DNA from: Lachnospiraceae bacterium
GTDB lineage: Bacteria > Bacillota > Clostridia > Lachnospirales > Lachnospiraceae
Direction: 5' to 3'
NCBI GenBank assembly: GCA_017622845.1
Contig: JAGAQJ010000045.1
Coordinates: 1-64,000, forward strand
Length of the DNA: 64,000 bases
The notes under the pieces: model-generated
Told to the model about the DNA's origin: nothing
Database searches by the model: none
Seen by the model: the letters and a program-made list of their open reading frames with translations, nothing else
Shown: in pieces, positions 56,140 to 63,877 of the stretch
How positions within the stretch are numbered: the first letter of the stretch is position 1
Layout: each line of letters starts with the position of its first letter
Made by a program: the position numbers and the translations under genes

Positions 56140-56196
56140 GCGTCAGGCTTTCTATCGTTAGGCCTTTGAAGATAGAAAGTTCTGACGCTATTTTTG
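56140..56196 (+). terminator. Terminator/attenuator in the MATE leader
   Basis: GCGTCAG-CTTTCTATC pairs with GATAGAAAG-CTGACGC over 16 bp with a small bulge, followed by TATTTTTG. It lies between the promoter and the MATE start (56218), so read-through must be regulated. A short GGCA/TGCC hairpin precedes it and could be part of a switch. Confidence 0.6.
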
Positions 56197-56217
56197 TGAT
56201 TTTAGGAGTAGTAATAT

Positions 56218-57544
56218 ATGAAACAACAGTCTTGTATGCGAGATTTTGCTCATTATACGATTTTAAGCGTGTTAGGGACATTAGGAGTGTCCTGCTATAT
56301 TTTAGCTGATACTTTTTTCGTATCAAAAGGTTTAGGTACAAACGGACTTACTGCCCTAAACCTTGCCATTCCTGTATATAATTTCATTCACGGAACGGGA
56401 CTTATGCTTGGTATGGGAGGTGCAACAAGGTTTTCTGTTTGCAAAAGTCAGGAAAAAACAGATGAGGTTCATCGGATTTATACAAATACAATCTATCTTG
56501 CGGCTGCTTTTTCAGCGGCATTTGCTTTGCTTGGCTTTGCTTTTTCTAAACAGTTGGCGCTATTCTTAGGGGCTGATATAAGCGTATTGGAAATGACAAA
56601 TACTTATTTGCGATGGCTGTTGATTTTCGCTCCCGCTTTTATTTTGAATGATGTACTGCTTTGCTTTGTCAGAAACGACGGAAGTCCGCAGCTTTCTATG
56701 ATAGCAATGCTCATTGGAAGCTTTTCCAATATCGTGTTAGACTATATTTTTATCTTTCCAATGCAAATGGGGATTTTCGGAGCTATCTTTGCTACGGGAT
56801 TATCACCGATTATCAGCATCTTTATGATGCTTCCGCATTGGTTCGAAAAAAAGAACACTTTCCATTTTGTAAAAACAAAGATAAGAAAGGATATTATAAA
56901 GCAAGATTTATCATTAGGATTTCCGTCCTTGATTGCACAGCTTTCCTCTGGAATTGTAATGATTGTTTTTAATGCAATTATTCTGAAATTAGAGGGAAAT
57001 ACAGGGGTTGCCGCTTATGGGGTTGTGGCAAATATTTCTCTTGTAATTGTTGCGATATATACGGGCATTGCACAGGGTATTCAGCCGCTGATTAGTACAT
57101 TTTATGGATTTGGGAATGACAGGCAGACAAACAAAGGTTGTGCTGAAGTATGCTATGATAACAATGTTATCAGTATCTGTTATTGTCTATTTGCTCATTT
57201 TCTTCTTTGCACAGCCGATTACTTCTGTTTTTAACAGTGAGAACAATATCGGATTACAACAGATAGCCGTAACAGGATTAAAACTATATTTTATATCTAC
57301 TCCATTCGTTGGATATAATATTATTTTGGCAACCTTTTTTACTTCTATTGAAAAAGCCTTGCCAGCACATATTCTTTCAATTTTAAGAGGTCTGATTTTA
57401 ATGATTCCTATGGCATTTTTTCTGTCTGCCCTATGGGAGATGACAGGCGTATGGCTTACCTATCCGATAACAGAGTTTTTGATTGCGTTACTCGGATTTA
57501 TCATATATAAGCAAAAAATGAAAGAAAGGAACGACGAATTATGA
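56218..57544 (+). pseudogene. MATE-family multidrug exporter, frameshifted
   Basis: Two overlapping frames encode one MATE protein. The first (56218-57234) covers the N-terminal three-quarters (LGVSCYILADTFFVSKGLGT, LMLGMGGATRFSV) and runs out of frame near 57110, ending in an unrelated tail. The second frame continues (RQTKVVLKYAM, NIILATFFTSIEKALPAHIL) to 57544. Joined, they give about 440 aa, the normal length. The cause is an indel near 57105-57130; sequencing error or phase variation cannot be excluded. A strong AGGAG lies before ATG 56218. Confidence 0.8.
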
Positions 57545-58122
57545 AGATTGAAGAGAGAAGTGCATTGATTGTGATTGATGTTCAGGGCGGTGACATGACA
57601 GGCACTTGGGGAGCAGGAATGGAGGAAGCCGAAGAGCTGGACAGAAAAATGATTAAAAATGCAAAAAGGGTGTTAGATGTATTCCGTGCAAAAAAATTGC
57701 CTGTTATACAGGTAAAGGAAGTACACAGAAAAGACCATGTAGATTTTGGGAGAGAACTTGACGGTGCTGAGGGTGTGCATCTGCTCGAAAATGATCCGTA
57801 TACAGATTATGCACAGCTTACTTATCCCATAGAGGGGGAATACCTAATTACAAAAAGAAGATACAGTTGTTTTTTCGGAACAGATTTAGAAATTTTGCTG
57901 AAAGGTTTGAAAGTGGATACACTGTACCTCATTGGCGGATTTACAGATGTCTGTGTGCATTATACAGCAGTTGATGCTCATCAGTATGACTATCATTTTA
58001 AGGTGGTAACAGATGCCTGCGGCGGCTCCAGCATAGAAGCACATAATTATGCGTTAAAAGCAATGCAGTATTTGCAGCGTGACGCATTGATTACGGTTGC
58101 TGATGTGGAGTCAACTCTATAA
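57541..58122 (+). CDS. Isochorismatase-family cysteine hydrolase
   Basis: 193 aa. Catalytic triad visible as Asp13 in VIDVQGGD, Lys105 in ITKRRYSCFFGT and Cys138 in TDVCVHYTAVDA. This suits amide hydrolases such as nicotinamidase, N-carbamoyl or ureidoacrylate-type enzymes. The start overlaps the MATE stop (ATGA at 57541-57544), so translation is coupled. The pairing suggests export and breakdown of the same toxic compound, but that is inference. Confidence 0.92.
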   Translation: MKIEERSALIVIDVQGGDMTGTWGAGMEEAEELDRKMIKNAKRVLDVFRAKKLPVIQVKEVHRKDHVDFGRELDGAEGVHLLENDPYTDYAQLTYPIEGEYLITKRRYSCFFGTDLEILLKGLKVDTLYLIGGFTDVCVHYTAVDAHQYDYHFKVVTDACGGSSIEAHNYALKAMQYLQRDALITVADVESTL

Positions 58123-58212
58123 ATAAAAAACCAACATTGTTCTAATGATTGTTGGATAAATCCATTACTTCCGCAAGACTGCTGGATAAAGTAGCTGGCG
58201 GAGAATAAAAAA

Positions 58213-58252
58213 TTTCCCTTGTTTCGGCTCGTAAGGGCAAAAACAAGGGAAA
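58213..58252. terminator. Terminator between convergent isochorismatase and HAD genes
   Basis: TTTCCCTTGTTT (58213-58224) pairs perfectly with AAACAAGGGAAA (58241-58252), 12 bp. The A/T-rich ends suit either strand. An extra small hairpin CCAACA/TGTTGG is at 58131-58155. Confidence 0.7.
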
Positions 58253-58322
58253 ATGCATAGGGTTGAAACATTTAACAGGCGGTATGCCTTGAAAATACAG
58301 GGTTTCATAGATAGACCGGAAT

Positions 58323-58976
58323 TTATATTTGCGGCAATTCCAGTAATGTAGATACTGTCATGTATGGTTTCTCAGTATCTCGTCCATGTGACAAATTTGC
58401 ACGATTAACCCATATTTTATTCCAGTCCATTTTATATGCCGGAACTATGTCCCACCAATAGCCCTTTGCAATATGACAATGCTCCTTAGTTTTAAGCCCG
58501 AATTTTCTCTCTGCCATTTGAAAAAACTGGAGACTCGGCTTATAGCATTTTGCATCCTCTGCTACCAGCCTGTCATCAAAAAGGTTCTCTAACTTTTCCA
58601 TATGCCAATCCATCAATTGATTTGTGCTATTAGACATTACAGCAAGATGATAGCCGTTCAGTTTCAGTTTACGAAGAGCCTCCAGAACATCTGAAAATGG
58701 TTGGAAGTCCTTGTGCAGTTCAAGAAGTCTGTCATATTGTGAAGCAAACACATCACAATTCATTTCCATGTCACAATAATACAAAATTTCCAGAAGCAAG
58801 TCATCATAATTGATAAAGTCCTCACCATACATTAGCCTATCCTCATAGCTCGAAAAAGTATTGACTGCTTTCTGACTGGACAGCCCAATGTCCTCGGCAA
58901 GTTTGCTTATGAAATTATATAGGGGGGACGTATCTAATAGCGTTCCATAGCAATCAAATGTCAATATCCTGTTCAT
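58323..58976 (-). CDS. HAD-superfamily hydrolase (haloacid dehalogenase-like)
   Basis: 217 aa from ATG 58974-58976 on the reverse strand, after GGAGGA. Nucleophile Asp8 in FDCYGTLLDTSP, motif II VMSNST, motif III Lys in AKCYKPSLQFF, and motif IV region GYWWDIVPAYKMDW. It has the cap helices of type I (S)-2-haloacid dehalogenases and sugar phosphatases. The substrate is unknown. The longer upstream frame lacks a ribosome-binding site. Confidence 0.9.
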   Translation of the reverse strand: MNRILTFDCYGTLLDTSPLYNFISKLAEDIGLSSQKAVNTFSSYEDRLMYGEDFINYDDLLLEILYYCDMEMNCDVFASQYDRLLELHKDFQPFSDVLEALRKLKLNGYHLAVMSNSTNQLMDWHMEKLENLFDDRLVAEDAKCYKPSLQFFQMAERKFGLKTKEHCHIAKGYWWDIVPAYKMDWNKIWVNRANLSHGRDTEKPYMTVSTLLELPQI

Positions 58977-59167
58977 TTTGTCCTCCGTAAATCCCACATT
59001 TTGCCGCCGCCATTTCACCGGTTGTCGTTAGGCCTGCGTTGCATGGGACACTTCCTTTGCCTTATGTCTGCGAAGCTCTTTATGAGCGTCGTACGCTTCA
59101 TTGTTTTCTTAACTCACTGTCTCATTTCCGGACGCTTTTATGCACAGATATATGCAGAGAAGCTGTT

Positions 59168-60394
59168 TTATTCGGTTTTATAGAGGTTCATCAGGTATTC
59201 AATAACCATATCTTTTATTTCAGCCTGTGCCATGTATCCTTCGCCGTAATTTTCCTTCATGCTGGTTACATAGTCCTCGCCGTTTTCCTCGGTCATTTCA
59301 GCGATAACGGCATCCATATCAAGGGTAAGGCCTGCATCTTCAAAAATTCCCTGATATACAAGCGCCGCTTTTACCGTATCCCTTGCGCGTTCAGTAAGCT
59401 CTCTTTCATAGGAAAGCTCGTCTGTAATTTCCTCACCTCTCGTGTCCCACACATTTTCATATGATACCCCATAGGATGAGAACATCTGATTATAATACTG
59501 CAGCATATATTCGTCGTCATATTTTGTTACTGCTTTGATAGCCTTGAGATAAGCAGACGGATAGGAATTTACGGTTGAATTTTCCACGACATAGTTTGTG
59601 AGATAATCCTCAAGGTGCTGCTCATAATAACGTTTCTCTACAGATGCGCGGTATTCGGCTGCTGTAGTGATGCCGTCATCAGAGAGGTATTCAGCGACAA
59701 ATGCATCTGTAAGCTCCGGCGCAGTCTTGATACCGTTGATGGTAACAGCAAAGCTTGCATCCTTTCCTGCAACATCGGAGTTGCTGTAATTCTCCGGGAA
59801 GGTAGCTTCTACAGTCACATTTTCACCGGGCTTGTGTCCGATAAGCTGTTGCTCAAAGTCGTCAATAAAGGAACCGGAACCGATTGTCAGGTCATAGCCT
59901 GCACCATTGCTGTTTCCGCCTTCAAATTCCACGCCGTCGATTGTTCCTACATAGTCAATGTTTACTTCGTCACCGTCGGCAATTGTAAGGGTGGTATCGG
60001 TGTTAAGCTCCTTGTGGGATTCAAGCGTGGACTGAATGTCCTCGTCAACTTCCTCTGCGGTTGCCGCAACCTCCTCTGCCGGAACAGAGATGTTGGCATA
60101 GTCAGCCAGAGTCAGTACATCTGTTACATTGACGCCTTCGATTTTTCCATCTGCAGTAAGTCCGGCACTGAGATTGGAGTCCGATGTCGTGCGGATTGCT
60201 GCCAGATAAATTTTTTCTCCCGCAGCAGCAGCAATAATAGCGACAAGCGCAGCAGCAACAGCAATACCAATTATTTTTGTAGTTAATTTAACGCGCTTCT
60301 TCTTTGCAAGCTCCTTTTTCCGCTGTTCGCGCTTTGCCTTGCTTTTGCTGACACTGACTGGTTCCTTCTCATTTATTTTTTTGTCCTTTGCCAT
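59168..60394 (-). CDS. Membrane-anchored trigger-factor-like FKBP peptidyl-prolyl isomerase
   Basis: 408 aa. A Lys-rich cytoplasmic N-terminus (residues 1-38) is followed by one membrane helix (about 40-58, IIGIAVAAALVAIIAAAAG) and an outside part. That part has an FKBP domain (GDEVNIDYVGTIDGVEFEGG, GSFIDDFEQQLIGHKPGE) and a trigger-factor C-terminal chaperone-like region (YYEQHLEDYLTNYVV, DVWDTR-like helices). Normal trigger factor is ribosome-bound and has no membrane helix. This version would fold secreted proteins outside, the task of PrsA in bacilli. Confidence 0.88.
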   Translation of the reverse strand: MAKDKKINEKEPVSVSKSKAKREQRKKELAKKKRVKLTTKIIGIAVAAALVAIIAAAAGEKIYLAAIRTTSDSNLSAGLTADGKIEGVNVTDVLTLADYANISVPAEEVAATAEEVDEDIQSTLESHKELNTDTTLTIADGDEVNIDYVGTIDGVEFEGGNSNGAGYDLTIGSGSFIDDFEQQLIGHKPGENVTVEATFPENYSNSDVAGKDASFAVTINGIKTAPELTDAFVAEYLSDDGITTAAEYRASVEKRYYEQHLEDYLTNYVVENSTVNSYPSAYLKAIKAVTKYDDEYMLQYYNQMFSSYGVSYENVWDTRGEEITDELSYERELTERARDTVKAALVYQGIFEDAGLTLDMDAVIAEMTEENGEDYVTSMKENYGEGYMAQAEIKDMVIEYLMNLYKTE

Positions 60395-60527
60395 TTTTCA
60401 ATAACCTTACCTTTCAATATATTAATAAATCGATTATCAAATCTCATATCAATCTAACATAAAAATGCGAAAAAAGAAAGCCTTTGAAGACAATTCACAA
60501 AGTTTTCGCAATTGGAAGGCATGTTCC

Positions 60528-60795
60528 TATCCGGACGAAAACGGCAGATAGTATCCATCCGGCTGCCATTGGTTCCGAATGGGAATTTCCTGATACGATG
60601 AATCAAGGCTTTCTAATGAGGACTTAAGCCGGCTCGAGTCGGCATGCATGCCTCCGTCTCGCCTAAATTTGCGTCCATGCAAATTTACTCCTGCTAAAGC
60701 ATCATCGAATAAGGAAATATCACCATTCTTCACCGGGCAGCCTGCAGGTACTATCCGCCGTTTTCTGTTCAGCGAAACCATAAAATGGAACAGTT
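60528..60795 (+). repeat. R1 palindromic element
   Basis: R1 core 60530-60769 with terminal arms GACGAAAACGGCAGATAG / ACTATCCGCCGTTTTCTG, the inner arms around TTTCCTGATACGATGA and the centre AAATTTGC-GTCCAT-GCAAATTT. Next to the start of the PPIase gene (reverse strand), and about 200 bp before the 61003 gene. Confidence 0.85.
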
Positions 60796-60826
60796 GCGAA
60801 CTTTTATGTTTTTGAGTCCGGTTTCC

Positions 60827-60856
60827 TTGACAACTTTAGAAATTCCAGACTATACT
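60827..60856 (+). promoter_or_regulatory. Promoter of the 61003 operon
   Basis: TTGACA 60827-60832, 18-nt spacer, TATACT 60851-60856. A second TATAAT-like box occurs near 60893. The leader is about 140 nt. Confidence 0.55.
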
Positions 60857-61002
60857 ATATAATAAGAATTTATTTCATTTTTAAAAATATTTGATATAAT
60901 GAGCGTTGGCGAGTGGGAACGGACAAAGTCTGCTCATCACGAGCGGCGAATGGAGATCAGGTACAAAGTTTATGATAAAATGCGGGGAAGCGGGTGAAAA
61001 TA

Positions 61003-61416
61003 ATGAATGTAGATGATATTCCGGTGCCGGCAATGGCAGCAATCAGAGTCAGCAAAGATGGAAAATCGGCGCTTTTTGAGACAACCATTATTCAGACGAC
61101 TGACAATAAATATATTTATGCCATGCCTGTGAGAGTCGATGAGAAGCTTGTAAATTTTGAGGCGAAAGGTCTGCATAAGGAGCTGAAGATTGAGTTTGCT
61201 CCGTTTGAGTTTTACGTGTGGAAAAATATCTCCATTATCAGATTTGTCGAAGATGGAAAGAGCTACCTGAGAATCAGGACGACAACTCCGGGCACTAAGG
61301 CGATGGCATGGTCGGATAAACCGGTAACTACGCAGAAAAAGAAAAGAGCTGCTTTGATTAAGGAACAGGCGCTTGAAGCGGCAGAATCAGCCCGGGCAGA
61401 AGGAGAGGCAAAGTGA
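61003..61416 (+). CDS. Conserved-looking hypothetical protein
   Basis: 137 aa from ATG 61003 (GTG 60994 is an alternative with a closer GGGGAAG). The first 95 residues look like a compact beta-rich domain (FETTIIQTTDNKYIYAMPVR, FAPFEFYVWKNISII). The tail is Lys/Ala/Glu-rich and probably helical. No signal peptide. It vaguely recalls N-terminal PilZ-partner domains but lacks RxxxR, so I do not assign a function. It overlaps the lipoprotein gene by 4 bp. Confidence 0.7.
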   Translation: MNVDDIPVPAMAAIRVSKDGKSALFETTIIQTTDNKYIYAMPVRVDEKLVNFEAKGLHKELKIEFAPFEFYVWKNISIIRFVEDGKSYLRIRTTTPGTKAMAWSDKPVTTQKKKRAALIKEQALEAAESARAEGEAK

Positions 61417-61802
61417 GAAGGACATCAATATTATTGGCAGCAGTTACAGGCAGTATTTTGATAGCAGGCTGCAAGGAAAATCTGTCCCCACAGCAGCCTG
61501 ACAGCGGGATTAGCGGCATGGTCAGCGATATCGGGGAGCAGGCAGCAGAGGAACTCAAAGATGCATTTATTAAAGAAGTAGATGAGTTCTTTCAGAGCGG
61601 TGATTTGTCGGAGACGCTCGGCATCAGCAGTGAGAAACAGGACCAGGTAGAAGCTTCTATCAGGCAATATCTTGATGAATACAGCATGGATGAGGAAAAG
61701 CTTGGAGAGGCAAAGGAATCTCTGGAAAAGCTCCTTGAAAATGCGCAAGGGCTGTCGACAGAAGAGCTGGAGGACAAAATAGCAGAAATTTTCGAAAAAT
61801 AG
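61413..61802 (+). CDS. Small lipoprotein
   Basis: 129 aa from GTG 61413, overlapping the preceding stop (GTGA). Signal peptide with lipobox LIAGC near residue 20. The mature part is acidic and helical (EELKDAFIKEVDEFFQSGDL, SLEKLLENAQGLSTEEL) without a known domain. Translation is coupled to the hypothetical protein before it, so the two likely act together at the membrane. Confidence 0.8.
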   Translation: MRRTSILLAAVTGSILIAGCKENLSPQQPDSGISGMVSDIGEQAAEELKDAFIKEVDEFFQSGDLSETLGISSEKQDQVEASIRQYLDEYSMDEEKLGEAKESLEKLLENAQGLSTEELEDKIAEIFEK

Positions 61803-61807
61803 TGCAG

Positions 61808-61837
61808 ATAAACCGCATGCTACAGCATGCGGTTTAT
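61808..61837. terminator. Bidirectional terminator
   Basis: ATAAACCGCATGC (61808-61820) and GCATGCGGTTTAT (61825-61837) form a 13-bp perfect hairpin with a TACA loop. It also encodes the last residues and stop of the reverse-strand HD-GYP gene. Confidence 0.8.
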
Positions 61838-62869
61838 TTCTGCCTCCGGTTTAGTCCGGAGATCAAGATACATATTATTGCCAAAAATCGTCGGCCTCGA
61901 CAAGGCATCTTGATTAATTGCGGTAATCCGTCCCTCAAAATTGCCTGTCACACAGACACGCCTGCCGACGTACATATTGGCTATGCGTGTGAGAATCGGC
62001 TGGATGTGGGGGCCGTATTTTTCAAATCCCTGTTCCTCAAAGTCGCGGATTGCCTGAAACGGAGTGAGTGCCACGCGCTGTGCTCTTGGATGCGTCATTG
62101 CTTCGTAGGTGTCTGCAATGGCAGCAAGCAAGGCAAACGGATCAATGCGGTTCTCTTTGAGCCGTGCGGGATATCCGCTTCCATCGCAGCGTTCATGGTG
62201 CATAATCATAACGCTCACGACATGCGGCGGAAGCTTTCTTGATTTTACAAGCTCATATCCAAGATGAATATGATGCTGCATCTGGATAAATTCCTCGGGA
62301 GTGAGCTTGTCCGGCTTCCACAAAAGTTCGTCTGATATTTTGGTCTTACCGATGTCAAAGATAAATCCTGATACGGTCAGATTGTCCAAATCGGTATCAG
62401 ACATGCCGATCCATTTCCCGAATACATAACACAGCAGACCGCAGTTAAAACAGTGGTTGTAGGTGATTTCGTTTTCATCCGGAATCATGTTGTAGAGATA
62501 ATCCAGAAGCTGTTCCTCATTCATAACCGACGAAAAAATCGTATCCCTTAAGGATAAAAGCTTTACGATATTGAGGTCCAGACCGGTATCGAGCGTCCAC
62601 ATAATTTTGTGAAAGGATTGAAGCACCTGCGAATAGACCTCACAGAAATGCTGAAAATGCGGATGCTGGTGCAGGTGTGTATAACGGGTCATATTAACCT
62701 CTTTCGGCTCGCTTAGGGCGACCTCGTCAAAATTGTACTCATATAATGTTTGGATATTCTGCTGTGTCAGGACGGTATTTGCCTTAAACAATATTTCTTT
62801 ATCCGGATTGTAGAGGTCTTCATATAAAACCATTCCGGGTTTCAGGGATTGGGCTGATAATTTGTACAT
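61820..62869 (-). CDS. HD-GYP-like protein with degenerate HD motif
   Basis: 349 aa. An N-terminal DUF3391-like part (LKPGMVLYEDLYNP) and an HD-GYP fold follow. His139 and HHERCDGSGYP (224-234) are kept, but the defining HD reads FD (Phe171-Asp172, in GFIFDIGK). That removes a metal ligand, so phosphodiesterase activity is doubtful and a c-di-GMP binding role is more likely. The C-terminus (GRRVCVTGNFEGRITAI) is a small beta domain. ATG 62867-62869 follows GAGGTG. The protein is alone on its strand. Confidence 0.88.
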   Translation of the reverse strand: MYKLSAQSLKPGMVLYEDLYNPDKEILFKANTVLTQQNIQTLYEYNFDEVALSEPKEVNMTRYTHLHQHPHFQHFCEVYSQVLQSFHKIMWTLDTGLDLNIVKLLSLRDTIFSSVMNEEQLLDYLYNMIPDENEITYNHCFNCGLLCYVFGKWIGMSDTDLDNLTVSGFIFDIGKTKISDELLWKPDKLTPEEFIQMQHHIHLGYELVKSRKLPPHVVSVMIMHHERCDGSGYPARLKENRIDPFALLAAIADTYEAMTHPRAQRVALTPFQAIRDFEEQGFEKYGPHIQPILTRIANMYVGRRVCVTGNFEGRITAINQDALSRPTIFGNNMYLDLRTKPEAEINRML

Positions 62870-63061
62870 AAAAATTCACCTCATAAAAGTATATCAATTG
62901 GATTTGCGTCATGTAAAATCTGCTGCTTATCAGATTGCATCATATGAATACTGGAAAAGCTGCCGGTTTCATGGTTATTTACAAAAACTTTTATCGTTAT
63001 AATAGCACAAATTGGGGGAATATGTATATAAAAAACTGGAAATTCATAAAATATTTGGTAA
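62870..63061. other. Intergenic AT-rich stretch
   Basis: About 190 bp upstream of the reverse-strand HD-GYP gene, probably holding its promoter. No gene is seen. Confidence 0.4.
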
Positions 63062-63244
63062 AAGTTCAGCCATGCAGAAATGATTGTACAAAATGACCGT
63101 GGGAGCTTGCTCACTAAGGGCAAGTTGTACAATCATTTCTATAGGGCAGACGCCCAACATGAAATAAGTTGTCGGAAAGAATAAATATTACTGTTAAAAA
63201 TGGACAATCCGACAACTTATGAATGTGCATGGCTGAACTGTTAC
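63062..63244 (+). repeat. R4 palindromic element, best copy
   Basis: Outer stem GTTCAGCCATGC pairs perfectly with GCATGGCTGAAC; the right end continues TGTTAC. Two inner hairpins are perfect: AGAAATGATTGTACAA (from 63075) with TTGTACAATCATTTCT (to about 63140), and AAGTTGTCGGA with TCCGACAACTT (about 63168-63219). The whole element folds as a two-armed cloverleaf-like structure. Confidence 0.85.
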
Positions 63245-63263
63245 AATATTTGGTAATAAAAGT

Positions 63264-63283
63264 TCAGCCATGCAGAAATCCTG
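63264..63283 (+). repeat. R4 left-end fragment
   Basis: GTTCAGCCATGCAGAAATCC copies the first 20 bases of R4, then diverges. Confidence 0.6.
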
Positions 63284-63532
63284 TTTCTGTTTTTAAAAGC
63301 TATGGAATACAAATTGAGAACAAAGTAAATAGGTAAACATAACGAAAATCTTATGTTAATTTTCACAATTCGACATTTAGGCATTGCATTACAAAAATAC
63401 ATATGCTACTATTTAGGAAAGTGAGCAATTGTACAAATATGGTAATTCCTTTTTAGGGGAAAGCAGTTACCATAAATGAGTTTACATAAGTTGGAAAAAC
63501 CCATCATTGCTCAGGCAGGAATGTATGCGTAT
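63284..63532. other. AT-rich intergenic stretch, no gene seen
   Basis: About 250 bp, poor in G and C, with several short A/T runs and TATG/ATAC boxes, but no convincing frame or hairpin. Confidence 0.4.
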
Positions 63533-63564
63533 TTATCCACAATTTAATTCTAATATGTGGATAA
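63533..63564. other. Two inverted DnaA boxes
   Basis: Perfect TTATCCACA at 63533-63541 and its reverse complement TGTGGATAA at 63556-63564, 14 AT-rich bases apart. They may bind DnaA or simply form a 9-bp hairpin. No dnaA, dnaN or rpmH is nearby. Confidence 0.6.
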
Positions 63565-63599
63565 CTTTTGCATTAACGTTTTATTTATCTTGTTGATTA

Positions 63600-63877
63600 A
63601 GCTGCTTTCCAGGGGCATTATTGGGAGAACGTGTCCGGGATAAGGGGCTGATCATATAAAAGCTTTGATGATTCCGGCGCATGCATACGCGCCGGTGCAC
63701 CTTGAAAACATAACTGCTTATTTAGGATGCGGATGATGAAAGAAGGTAACGATAAGGGTACCATTCGTTATCAAGAACAAATCCGTTAAGAAAACTACAT
63801 ATGTTAATGGAGCCTGATATGCGGATGAGACAGGAATTAACATATTACATTGAAAAGGGTTGAAAGGGGAACAACAC
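63600..63877 (+). promoter_or_regulatory. Long structured leader of the last gene
   Basis: Three stems: CCGGCGC/GCGCCGG (63674-63695), AACGA..GG/CC..TCGTT around 63746-63770, and TATGTTAAT/ATTAACATA (63800-63844) just before the ribosome-binding site. GATGCGGATGA occurs in relaxed form twice. It fits no riboswitch class I know. Confidence 0.5.

Noticed and set aside
56091-56309. Leader peptide starting at ATG 56091 before MATE
   Set aside because: The ATG overlaps the -10 box, so it would lie upstream of the transcript start; it also has no ribosome-binding site.
57100-57150. Programmed ribosomal frameshift in the MATE gene
   Set aside because: No clear slippery heptamer with a downstream stem was found; an ordinary indel is simpler.
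60528-60795. 83-codon frame in the R1 element as a gene
   Set aside because: It follows the repeat exactly, and parallel frames exist in other copies only where the palindrome happens to lack stops.
63533-63564. DnaA boxes as the chromosomal origin
   Set aside because: Only two boxes, no dnaA/dnaN/rpmH neighbours and no AT-rich unwinding repeats typical of oriC.
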